Shown here one piece after another: positions 6,287-15,000 of a stretch of 15,918 nt of DNA. The notes under the pieces are model-generated. The model was not told the origin of the DNA and ran no database searches. It was given only the letters and a program-made list of their open reading frames with translations. The DNA lies in the NCBI GenBank assembly GCA_035533815.1, contig DATLTB010000070.1:1-15918 (forward strand). Reading direction: 5' to 3'. The DNA is from JANWKA01 sp035533815 (GTDB taxonomy: Bacteria > Bacteroidota > Bacteroidia > Chitinophagales > Chitinophagaceae). A program made the translations under genes and the position numbers. Every line of letters starts with the position of its first letter. The first letter of the stretch is position 1.

Positions 6287-6631
6287 ATGTCCGCAAATGA
6301 CATTACCCTCAGGGAAGCTCAGGACCGGGTGGATCACTGGATAAAGACCACCGGGGTGCGCTATTTCAATGAACTGACCAATCTGGCCATCCTGACTGAG
6401 GAGGTCGGGGAAGTGGCCCGGATCATGGCCCGGCAGTTTGGAGAGCAGTCCTTCAGGGAAACCGACCATAAAAATGATCTGGCAGATGAGCTATCCGATG
6501 TACTCTGGGTGGTTCTTTGCCTGGCCAACCAGACCGGGATAGATCTTACGGTTGCCCTGGAGAAGAACTTCGCCAAAAAAACTCAGAGGGATGCCCTTCG
6601 GCACAAGGACAATGACAAGCTTGGCACATAA
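6287..6631 (+). CDS. MazG-like nucleotide pyrophosphohydrolase (single-domain)
   Basis: Small all-alpha NTP pyrophosphohydrolase of 114 residues. It is expected to hydrolyse nucleoside triphosphates to monophosphate and pyrophosphate, usually as a house-cleaning activity. The metal-binding signature ExxE...ExxD is visible: EEVGE at 38-42 and DELSD at 67-71. It is a single MazG domain, not the tandem form of E. coli MazG. I chose the ATG at 6287 (MSANDITLREAQ) over an in-frame TTG at 6257, which would fall inside the promoter element. It lies 30 nt upstream of glyQS on the same strand, so the two could be co-transcribed, although glyQS seems to have its own promoter within the end of this gene. 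Substrate preference is unknown. Confidence 0.92.
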   Translation: MSANDITLREAQDRVDHWIKTTGVRYFNELTNLAILTEEVGEVARIMARQFGEQSFRETDHKNDLADELSDVLWVVLCLANQTGIDLTVALEKNFAKKTQRDALRHKDNDKLGT

Positions 6632-6654
6632 TCACCTTTAATCTGTTATTTTTG
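6621..6654 (+). promoter_or_regulatory. Promoter of glyQS: TTG-N23-TATTTTTG
   Basis: A TTG at 6621-6623, 23 nt of spacer and an exact TATTTTTG at 6647-6654 match the Bacteroidota two-part promoter. The element ends only 7 nt before the glyQS ATG at 6662, so transcription would begin at or within a few bases of the start codon. It overlaps the last codons of the MazG-like gene. Confidence 0.5.
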
Positions 6655-6661
6655 CGGCCAG

Positions 6662-8107
6662 ATGTCAAACGACCCGGGACGGTTCCAAACAATCATATCC
6701 CATTGCAAGGAATATGGGTTTATTTTTCCTTCCAGTGAGATTTATGAAGGACTGGCAGCAGTGTATGATTATGGCCCATATGGGGTCCAGCTGAAAAGGA
6801 ATGTCCGCGATCATTGGTGGAATTCCATGACCAGGATGCATAGCGAAATCGTTGGTATCGATGCCGCTATATTCATGCATCCGGCAACCTGGAAAGCATC
6901 GGGACATGTCGACAATTTCAGTGATCCGATGATCGACAACAGGGACAGCAAAAAAAGATACCGTGTGGACCACCTGATTGAGGGGTATAGTGAAAAATTG
7001 CTGCAGGAGGGAAAAATAGAGGCGGCGGAAACCCTGCTGAAGACCATGGATGAGCTGCTGAAGGAAAATGATTTTTCCGGACTCAGGCAGCTGATTACCG
7101 ATAATCAGATCACTTGCGGCATATCTGGTACGGGTAACTGGACGGATGTGCGGCAGTTCAACCTCATGTTTTCCACCCGGCTGGGCAGCATTGCCGGTGA
7201 ATCAGACGAAATCTATCTGCGTCCCGAGACTGCCCAGGGTATATTTGTGAATTTTCTCAATGTACAGAAGACCGCCCGCATGCGGATTCCATTCGGCATT
7301 GCGCAGACCGGCAAGGCCTTCCGCAATGAGATCGTTGCCCGGCAGTTTATTTTCCGCATGCGGGAATTTGAACAGATGGAAATGCAATACTTTGTGCGGC
7401 CTGGCACTGAAATGGATTGGTATCATTCCTGGAAAGCCGAGCGGATGGAATGGCACCGTAGCCTGGGCATTCCACAGGAAAAATTAAGGTTCCATGATCA
7501 TAGCAAACTGGCCCATTATGCCAATGCAGCCGCAGATATCGAGTATGATTTTCCGATTGGGTTCAGGGAAGTGGAAGGGATTCATTCCAGGACGGATTAT
7601 GATCTCAGCCGGCATCAGCAGTTCAGTGGAAAGAAAATGCAATATTTTGACCCCGAACTGAACAAAAGCTATATCCCCTTTGTAGTCGAGACCTCTGCGG
7701 GCCTGGACCGGATTATTCTGATGCTGCTTAGCGAGGCTTATCAGGAACAGCAGGTACCCACAGCAGATCCGGGGCTGACCGACACCCGGGTAGTCCTTGG
7801 TTTTCCGCCAGTCCTCGCTCCCGTCAAACTGGCCGTGCTACCCCTGGTTAAAAAAGATGGATTACCGGAAATAGGCCGCAGGATCATGGATACCTGCAGG
7901 AATGCTTTTTACTGCATTTATGAAGAAAAGGATTCCATAGGGAAAAGGTATCGCCGGCAGGACGCCATCGGCACTCCATTTTGTGTAACCGTGGACCATC
8001 AGTCGAAGGAGGATGGTACAGTGACTATCCGTTACCGGGATACGCTCAGCCAGGTAAGGATTCCGGCAGATGCGGTCCGGACCCTGGTTTTGGAAGCCCT
8101 GGTGTAA
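6662..8107 (+). CDS. glyQS: Glycine--tRNA ligase, alpha2 (single-chain) type
   Basis: Class II aminoacyl-tRNA synthetase that charges tRNA-Gly with glycine using ATP; 481 residues, consistent with the dimeric alpha2 enzyme of Bacteroidota and eukaryotes rather than the alpha2beta2 GlyQ/GlyS form. The N-terminus (FIFPSSEIYEGLAAVYDYGP) is diagnostic for this type. The catalytic core shows RPETAQG at 187-193, the motif 2 arginine region FRNE at 220-223, REFEQMEMQYF at 234-244 and motif 3 GLDR at 347-350. A C-terminal anticodon-binding domain (about 380-481) contains LAPVKLAVLPL, the KRYRRQDAIGTPFCVTVD stretch and IRYRDT. The gene converges on the ferredoxin reductase-like gene with a 10-nt gap and no terminator visible between them. 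It appears complete. Confidence 0.97.
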   Translation: MSNDPGRFQTIISHCKEYGFIFPSSEIYEGLAAVYDYGPYGVQLKRNVRDHWWNSMTRMHSEIVGIDAAIFMHPATWKASGHVDNFSDPMIDNRDSKKRYRVDHLIEGYSEKLLQEGKIEAAETLLKTMDELLKENDFSGLRQLITDNQITCGISGTGNWTDVRQFNLMFSTRLGSIAGESDEIYLRPETAQGIFVNFLNVQKTARMRIPFGIAQTGKAFRNEIVARQFIFRMREFEQMEMQYFVRPGTEMDWYHSWKAERMEWHRSLGIPQEKLRFHDHSKLAHYANAAADIEYDFPIGFREVEGIHSRTDYDLSRHQQFSGKKMQYFDPELNKSYIPFVVETSAGLDRIILMLLSEAYQEQQVPTADPGLTDTRVVLGFPPVLAPVKLAVLPLVKKDGLPEIGRRIMDTCRNAFYCIYEEKDSIGKRYRRQDAIGTPFCVTVDHQSKEDGTVTIRYRDTLSQVRIPADAVRTLVLEALV

Positions 8108-8117
8108 GGGGCTAGCA

Positions 8118-8834
8118 TCAACCATAGAGTTCCTGGTGGATCCCCTTGCGGTCATATCCCATGCTGATGATCCGCTTTTTAGCTTCATCAATCATGGCCT
8201 TCCAGCCGCAAAGATAGAAAAGCGCCGCCCTTCGGTCAGCCAGCAGTTCTTCATAGATTTCATGAACATATCCTTTTTTCCCTTCCCAACTCTCCCGGGA
8301 AAGGGTAGGGATATAATGGAAGTTGTTTAATTCGGCCTGCAGCTGCAGCATTTCCTCATGATAAAGCAGGTCGGTCCTTGTCCGGGTCCCGGATATGATA
8401 TACACATTCCGGGCATCTTTGCCCGAGGCTTTGAGGTGATGCACCATGCTGCGAAATGGGGCAATACCTGTTCCGGTGCAGATCAGGAACAGGTCATTTT
8501 CCAAAGTATCAGGCAGGGTGAATACACCCTGGGGCCCCCGGAGCAGCACTTCGCTCCCTTCCCTGATCTGGTTGAACAGGTAATTAGTTCCCAGTCCCCC
8601 TTCCAGCAGGACGATCACCAGTTCAATCTCATTGGTGCCATCGGGGCCGGAAGCGATGGAATAACTTCTCCAGCGCCTGGCTTTCTTTTCATGGATCGGA
8701 AGGTCCAGGGTGACGAACTGGCCGGCTTTAAAATCAAACTTTTCAAGTCCGGGTATCCTGATCCAGAATCTGCGCGTATTGGGAGTTTCCTGGGTGATCC
8801 TGGTGAAAACACCGGTGTGCCACTGATCCAGCAT
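8118..8834 (-). CDS. FAD-dependent ferredoxin--NADP reductase family oxidoreductase
   Basis: Flavoprotein of 238 residues with the two-domain ferredoxin-NADP(+) reductase fold, moving electrons between NAD(P)H and a one-electron carrier or partner. The FAD-binding barrel (about 1-105) contains RSYS at 56-59, the FAD-contacting RxYS motif. The nucleotide-binding domain contains TGTGIAPFRS at 120-129 and CGW at 209-211, and the chain ends in ELYG, with a near-terminal tyrosine that may stack on the flavin. There is no [2Fe-2S] ferredoxin domain in the protein and no ferredoxin or oxygenase gene nearby, so the electron partner is unknown. A T-rich terminator-like sequence lies between this gene and the upstream beta-propeller gene, so it probably has its own promoter. 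Confidence 0.93.
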   Translation of the reverse strand: MLDQWHTGVFTRITQETPNTRRFWIRIPGLEKFDFKAGQFVTLDLPIHEKKARRWRSYSIASGPDGTNEIELVIVLLEGGLGTNYLFNQIREGSEVLLRGPQGVFTLPDTLENDLFLICTGTGIAPFRSMVHHLKASGKDARNVYIISGTRTRTDLLYHEEMLQLQAELNNFHYIPTLSRESWEGKKGYVHEIYEELLADRRAALFYLCGWKAMIDEAKKRIISMGYDRKGIHQELYG

Positions 8835-8857
8835 GTAAAATTTTTTCAGGAAGATAC

Positions 8858-8880
8858 AAAAAAAGATACGGGTATTCCCG
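8858..8880 (-). terminator. Weak intrinsic terminator after the beta-propeller gene
   Basis: On the minus strand a short hairpin CGGG-AATA-CCCG (8880-8869, one further G-T pair possible) is followed after four bases by a run of seven T (8864-8858). It starts 9 nt after the stop codon of the upstream gene (8889) and lies 24 nt before the reductase start. The stem is short, so termination may be partial. Confidence 0.4.
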
Positions 8881-8888
8881 CCAGGGGC

Positions 8889-11843
8889 CTACTGCCGGAT
8901 AAATTTACGGGTGTAGTGATGGGTGCCATCATTGCTGGTAATGGTAAGCAGGTACATGGCGGCCGGAAGCATGCCCAGGTCAATGGACTGATCCTGGTAA
9001 CTCATTTGTGCCTCGTAAACCAACTGGCCGAGCATATTATATATATATACCTGCATGCCGTTGATGCCTGGCATATTTCCTGTCTGGATATTCAGGGTAT
9101 TCACCAGCAGGGTAGGGTAAAGGTTACTGATGAATATGCTGCCTGTATCTTTTGGGGTGGGTGAAGGGGATATCGATATGGGAGAACCGATAACGGTATA
9201 GAACATGCCATTTCCATGAGTGCCGACGACCAGGGTATTGTCAGACCAACGGACCGCCAGGGAACTGACTATGGCATATTGCAGGGGCCCTGAACTAACT
9301 TCCGGGGTCCATTGGGTGGAAGTACCGGCAATGGTGGTAGTACTGTACAATCCGATCTGGGTACCTACATAATATTCTACGTCAAACTGGGTTACCACGA
9401 TGGCACAACTGCGGATAGAAGGGGCTGCCAGGTTATTCGTGCCTGTTCCCTCGATGGGTTGCCAGACAGGTATGGAATCATTGGCGTCTCCGGTCCACCA
9501 AATGCTTTGCGTGTCATAATTGGATATGACGGCCAGGACAGTATCATCATTGCGCGGGTTGACCGCTATCCCGATGACTACGCCTGCCATGCCTGTGGCT
9601 GATATGTCCCTGGGCACAGCCGAAGAATCCGCATTTTCCGGATCGCTCAGGCGATATACCCTTCCCTCATCTGTGCCAAAGAACAGGTTATGGCTGGGCT
9701 GATAATCTCCCCGGGTGGTTGCCAGGGACCGGATATTCCCCGCGATTGTCGATTTTACCCCAGCCAGATAAGACCAGGTTCCCGAACTCACAGTGGATGC
9801 AGCACTGGTCCGGAACAGGGAATCATTGCTGGCAAAATATAGGTCCTCCGTATTGTCCGGATCCAGGTAGAACAGGGTGATGAAATCCCCTCTTGCCCCC
9901 GCAGGTTTGATGCTGGAGAAGGAGCCTGCATATTGATTATCTGAGCTATTCAGACTTACCCGGAAAATACCCCCGTTCTGATCGGAGAGATAAAAATATT
10001 TCTGGTTTCCAGCAGGCTTGGACAAACCCACGGAGCAACCATCTCCCACAATATAAATATCATGGGCATTGGGATCACCATCAAAGGCATTGCGCAGGGT
10101 ACACTGGTTATCCTGTGAGCCACCGGCAAAGGTCATCTGCGCACTGTCGGGATCAATGGTGACATAGTAATATTGCAGGGACTGGTAGGAATTATCCAGA
10201 TTGGTCCATGAGACGGAATCCGGGTGATTGATGTCGAAACTTTTCTGGATACCGCCGTCATTGCTGCATATCATTTCTGAATTCGAGCCAGGGCGAAAAG
10301 CGAAACTATGGATATCCGGATGACCAATATTGAAATCATATCCAAACTCATTGACCCCGTTCCTTCCATAGCCATTGATCAGGGTGGTATGATCAGGGGT
10401 GCTGAACCCGTCGGTGGACCGGTAGGCATTGGTCCCTCCGATAAATACGGTATTGGTATCCCCGGGACTGACGGCAATGGCCATATCATATCCGCTCTGT
10501 ACCTGGAATGCGCCCCTGTCGCTGGAATCTTTAGTCGGCACATTGGCGCTCAGGTTAGTCCAGACGCCTGTGCTATCATTAAACTTAAACAGGTCGGCTT
10601 CGGCCTTGGGGCCGCCCGAAGCGCCCAGGGAACCATCCTTCCCGTTGGCCACCAGGGCATAGAGTATTTGCTGGTCACCCGGAGCAAGACTGAGTACGAT
10701 CCGCCCATAGCTTACGGGGGAAGGCCAGCCTGCCGGTGAATTGCTCCCCTGACCGGCAATCTTTTTCCAGGTGATGATGCCATTGGAAGACAGGTTGATC
10801 CTGCCTTGCCAGATTCCTTCCATGTCCTTGGTGGAATCCACATTGGAAGGATCGATATAATCTCCATGGAAAGCAGCAAATAGCGTTTTCCCGTCTGCAG
10901 AACAGACGATATCGCTGATTTCATTGGCCGTGTTGAGGTTCCCGTTGTCATGCAATGGATACAGGGTAAGGGTCCGGAAATAATTCCCCGCATTCGGTTC
11001 CGAGACCTGGACAATGGAACCAAACCTGGAGACGTACAGGTTGCCGTTTACGGGGTTCACCACCAGCCTGTTGATAATATCATACGCATTGTCGAAGGCT
11101 TCCTCACTGGTGTTGCCCTGGCTGGCAAACCCCCGGGAGAAAGGCATGGCATACCAGCTCTGGCCATCGTCATCGGACTGGAACATGCCCCAACCCACGA
11201 TGAAGGATAGGTCACTGGCTACAGGTCCGCTGATGAATGAGGTGGGCAGGAACTCTCCCGTTCCGCAATACCAGGTATCATTGTAAGGATGGTTGGTGAT
11301 GGGGTTAGTCCCTGATCGGGGATCCTGTACAATACTGGTCACGCTGTTCAACTGCGGCGTGGAAACCCAGGTCCAGCTCACTCCTCCGTCCGTGCTCCGG
11401 AATATTCCCCCGCTTACCCCTCCGGTCAGCATTACCTGGTTGGTTGATCCGTTATAGCGCAGGTCATATGCGATAGCCCGTGTACGGCCGCTGATATTAT
11501 CGGGTCCTGCAAAAGAATAAGTATGGGATGCCAGGCGGGCCAGGGAAGCATTGCTCACAAAGTCCAGGGCAGTTGCCCATTCCTGGGCGCGGGCATTTGG
11601 AGGTATTTTCCCCGTCCGGGGGCTTTTCAGCAGGTCATATTCATATTTCCAGACCTGGTAAGGATTATCTGCATCTGCATCCGGCAATTCTTTCCTGTCC
11701 CGGTCAAATCCCTTTTCGTTACCCAGGATAAGTTCCAGTTTCCGGGTATCCTGATTCCTGAAAAATACATACCCGTTTCCCCCTAACAACAGGAGGGTGA
11801 TGATCCATTGCAGCCATACATTGCGCTTCAGGGAGAATGCCAT
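8889..11843 (-). CDS. BNR/VPS10-like beta-propeller surface protein with T9SS type A sorting domain
   Basis: Large exported protein of 984 residues. An N-terminal basic/hydrophobic segment (about 6-28) should direct export, though no clear signal-peptidase site is visible. After a short linker region comes SFAGPDNISGRTRAIAYD (110-127), then repeated beta-propeller blades with BNR/Asp-box motifs, for example STDGGVSW at 150-157, and later SDDDGQSW and YRSTDGFS. The last ~80 residues form a T9SS type A sorting domain (NLYPTLLVNTLNI ... VYIYNMLGQLVYE ... MYLLTIT ... TRKFIRQ), so the protein is likely secreted through type IX secretion and attached to the cell surface. Blades of this kind occur in sialidase, sortilin and xyloglucanase folds; I see no catalytic signature, so the ligand is unknown. 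The frame is open upstream to 12215, but I chose ATG 11843 because it precedes the export signal directly and avoids overlap with mfd. Confidence 0.9.
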   Translation of the reverse strand: MAFSLKRNVWLQWIITLLLLGGNGYVFFRNQDTRKLELILGNEKGFDRDRKELPDADADNPYQVWKYEYDLLKSPRTGKIPPNARAQEWATALDFVSNASLARLASHTYSFAGPDNISGRTRAIAYDLRYNGSTNQVMLTGGVSGGIFRSTDGGVSWTWVSTPQLNSVTSIVQDPRSGTNPITNHPYNDTWYCGTGEFLPTSFISGPVASDLSFIVGWGMFQSDDDGQSWYAMPFSRGFASQGNTSEEAFDNAYDIINRLVVNPVNGNLYVSRFGSIVQVSEPNAGNYFRTLTLYPLHDNGNLNTANEISDIVCSADGKTLFAAFHGDYIDPSNVDSTKDMEGIWQGRINLSSNGIITWKKIAGQGSNSPAGWPSPVSYGRIVLSLAPGDQQILYALVANGKDGSLGASGGPKAEADLFKFNDSTGVWTNLSANVPTKDSSDRGAFQVQSGYDMAIAVSPGDTNTVFIGGTNAYRSTDGFSTPDHTTLINGYGRNGVNEFGYDFNIGHPDIHSFAFRPGSNSEMICSNDGGIQKSFDINHPDSVSWTNLDNSYQSLQYYYVTIDPDSAQMTFAGGSQDNQCTLRNAFDGDPNAHDIYIVGDGCSVGLSKPAGNQKYFYLSDQNGGIFRVSLNSSDNQYAGSFSSIKPAGARGDFITLFYLDPDNTEDLYFASNDSLFRTSAASTVSSGTWSYLAGVKSTIAGNIRSLATTRGDYQPSHNLFFGTDEGRVYRLSDPENADSSAVPRDISATGMAGVVIGIAVNPRNDDTVLAVISNYDTQSIWWTGDANDSIPVWQPIEGTGTNNLAAPSIRSCAIVVTQFDVEYYVGTQIGLYSTTTIAGTSTQWTPEVSSGPLQYAIVSSLAVRWSDNTLVVGTHGNGMFYTVIGSPISISPSPTPKDTGSIFISNLYPTLLVNTLNIQTGNMPGINGMQVYIYNMLGQLVYEAQMSYQDQSIDLGMLPAAMYLLTITSNDGTHHYTRKFIRQ

Positions 11844-12016
11844 ACGTGTAGAGTGCTGGAAATTACATAATAAATCGTTTACTCCATTAAATGTCTGGCC
11901 CAATGGGGTAAATCGGCAAATTCCCTGTTTTGGTACCTTGTCTGGAGAATTATTATCACCGGGGAGGCCCTGTAAGCGGATTTCAGGGATGATGCCCGGT
12001 AATAAGCAGGCTTTCG

Positions 12017-12024
12017 TATTTTTG
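12017..12024 (+). promoter_or_regulatory. -7 element (TATTTTTG) of mfd
   Basis: Exact TAnnTTTG match ending 9 nt before the ATG at 12034, implying a leader of only a few nucleotides. No -33 TTG is found at the usual spacing. It supports 12034 as the start of mfd, since the element would lie within the coding region of the longer open frame. Confidence 0.45.
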
Positions 12025-12033
12025 CCTGTCCTG

Positions 12034-15000
12034 ATGAATCTGGAGAGCCTGCTGAAAAGATATGAGGAAGACCACCGCATCAGCACGCTGGTGGACCGGA
12101 TCACTGTGCCCGGACCCTCCCAAATCCACCTCAGGGGATTAAGCGGATCCATGCCAGCCCTTATCGGCGCGGCCTTGCTTCGCCTATCCAGGGCCAACCA
12201 TTTGTTCATTCTCAATAATCATGAGGAAGCAGCTTATTTTCAAAATGACCTGGAAAGCCTGACAGGAGCCCCTGATCTTTTCTATTTTCCGGATTCCTTT
12301 CGCAAGACGGGGGATTTCTCCACCCTGAACACGAGTCATGTCCTGCTTCGCACCGAGGCCATGCTGCGCTTTTCCGGAGAAACGGTGCATAAAAAAGTGC
12401 TGGTCACCTATCCGGAAGCCGTTTTTGAAAAAGTTGCCCGGTCCGGTTCCTTTGCCGCTCACATGATCCGGATTGAGAAAGGGGCACCCCTTGGCCTGGA
12501 CCGGCTGCTGGAGAAGCTGGTGAGTTTTGGCTTTGAACGCACAGACTTCACCTATGGGCCCGGACAGTTTGCTATCCGGGGAGGTATATTGGATATTTAT
12601 TCCTATGGGAATACCAAACCTTACCGGATCGAATTGAACGCCGACGATGTGGACTCCATTCGGGTCTTCGACCCCGAAACGCAGCTCAGTGAAAGGAAAT
12701 TATCCGAGGTCACCATATTGCCGAGCCTGGATGCCGGTGTGCATACCGGCCAGCGGGAATCCCTGCTGAGCACCCTACCCCCCAATACCGTCTGCTGGGT
12801 GCAGGATATGGACTATTGCCGGGAGAGCTTCCATCAAATGAGCGGCAAGTTGAAGGATTTCCTGTCGAAATCCAGGGCAGCTGATGAAAAGGAGGAGGAA
12901 GCAGGGGATGTCCGGATCGGGGATTTCGAGGACTGGGACTCCCTGGCCTGCAGCCTGGCCGAAAGGAAACTGGTCAGATTTACTGACCGGGGTTCCTTTG
13001 CGGATCAGACAGCGACCCTTGATTTCAGCAGTTCACCGCAGCCGGTGTTCAACCGCCAGTTCAACCTGCTCATCAGCGACCTGAAACAGCGGACAGCCCA
13101 AAAATACACTCACTTCATTTTTGCGGAAAATACCCGCCAGCTGGAAAGGCTGAGGGTTATTTTCGAGGACCTGAAAGCGGAGATCCCCTTCAACCCCCTG
13201 GGAGTGACGATCAGCCGGGGATTCATTGATCATGACCTGAAACTGGTCTGCTATACGGATCATGAGATATTCCAGCGTTACCATAAATACCAGGTCAGGC
13301 AGGCGTATAATAAAAGCCGGGCACTGACCCTGAAATCGCTCCGGGAATTGCAGCCCGGGGACTATATCACCCATATCGATCATGGGGTGGGCTTATTCAG
13401 CGGATTGCAGAAGATGGAGGTGAACGGCCATATTCAGGAAGCCGTACGGATAGTTTACAAGGATCAGGACCTGCTGTATGTCAATATCAATTCCCTCCAT
13501 AAGATCAGTAAATATATCGGGAAGGAAGGTACGATGCCCCGCATCAGCAAGCTGGGTACCGATACCTGGGAAAAACTAAAGGAAAAAACAAAGAACCGGG
13601 TAAAGGATATTGCCAGGGACCTCATCCGGCTGTATGCGGCCAGAAAGGCCCGCAAGGGATTTGCCCATTCCCCCGACACTTACCTGCAAACTGAATTGGA
13701 AGCTTCATTTCTGTATGAAGATACTCCCGATCAGAGCAAATCCACCTCGGATGTGAAAACGGATATGCAATCCCACTCACCGATGGACCGGCTGGTCTGC
13801 GGGGATGTGGGATTCGGAAAAACAGAAATCGCCGTCCGGGCGGCCTTCAAGACCGTAGCCGATGACAAGCAGGCTGCGGTACTGGTGCCCACCACGATCC
13901 TGGCCTATCAGCATTTCAAAACCTTTGAGGAAAGGCTGAAGGATTTCCCCTGCTCGGTAGATTACCTGAGTCGGTTTAAATCGGCCAGCCAGAAAAAGGA
14001 GATCCTGCAGCGTTTACAGGAAGGCAAATTGGATATCATTATCGGCACCCATGCCTTGCTGGGAAAGGAAGTGAAGTTTAAGGATCTTGGCCTGCTGGTG
14101 ATCGACGAGGAACAGAAATTCGGGGTGGCTTCGAAGGAAAAGCTCAAGCAGCTGAAAGTCAATGTGGATACCCTGACCCTGACCGCGACTCCAATTCCCA
14201 GGACCCTGCAGTTCTCCCTGATGGGGGCCAGGGATTTGTCGATAATCAATACCCCCCCACCCAACCGGCAGGCGATCCATACCGAGATCCAGACCTATGA
14301 TGAGGACAGGATCAGGGAAGCGATTTATTTTGAGGCGGAGCGGGGAGGACAAACCTTCTTTATCCATAACCGGGTCAATAACCTTCCCGAGATGGCTGCG
14401 ATCATCCGGGGATTATGTCCTGATCTTCAGGTAGCCTATGCCCATGGAAAGATGGAAGGAGACCGGCTGGAGGAGACGGTCCTGGATTTCGTCAGCCACA
14501 AATACGATGTACTGGCCTGTACCAATATCATAGAAAGCGGGGTGGACATACCCAATGCCAACACCATCCTCATCAACAATGCCCACCATTTCGGGCTCAG
14601 TGACCTGCACCAGCTCAGGGGCAGGGTGGGGCGCAGCAATAAAAAAGCGTTCTGTTACCTGCTGGCGCCACCGCTGTCTGCCCTGCCGGATGATTCCCGC
14701 AAGCGGTTGCAGACCCTGGAGCAGCATAGCGACCTGGGCAGCGGCTTTCAGATTGCCATGAGGGATTTGGATATCCGGGGTGCAGGAAATATGCTGGGGG
14801 CGGAACAAAGCGGGTTCATCGCTGAAATCGGGTTTGACATGTACCATAAGATCCTGGATGAGGCGGTGAGGGAACTGAGGCAGACTGATTTCCGGGGGCT
14901 GTTCCGGGAAGAAAAAGCCAACAGGCAGCCTTTTGTCAAGGACTGTACCATTGATACGGATCTGGAAATCCTGATCCCCGACAGCTATGTGGAAAACATC

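Noticed and set aside
8358..9164. 268-aa plus-strand open frame
   Set aside because: It is antisense to the reductase and the propeller gene, both of which have clear domain motifs. The translation has no recognisable domain and odd composition.
11797..12033. N-terminal extension of mfd (open frame begins at 11797)
   Set aside because: The 79 extra residues resemble no Mfd N-terminus, overlap the 5' end of the divergent beta-propeller gene and include the TATTTTTG element. The protein from 12034 has the normal family length.
11844..12215. N-terminal extension of the beta-propeller protein
   Set aside because: The additional 124 residues run antisense into the first part of mfd and put the export signal in mid-protein. 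The ATG at 11843 places it at the N-terminus.
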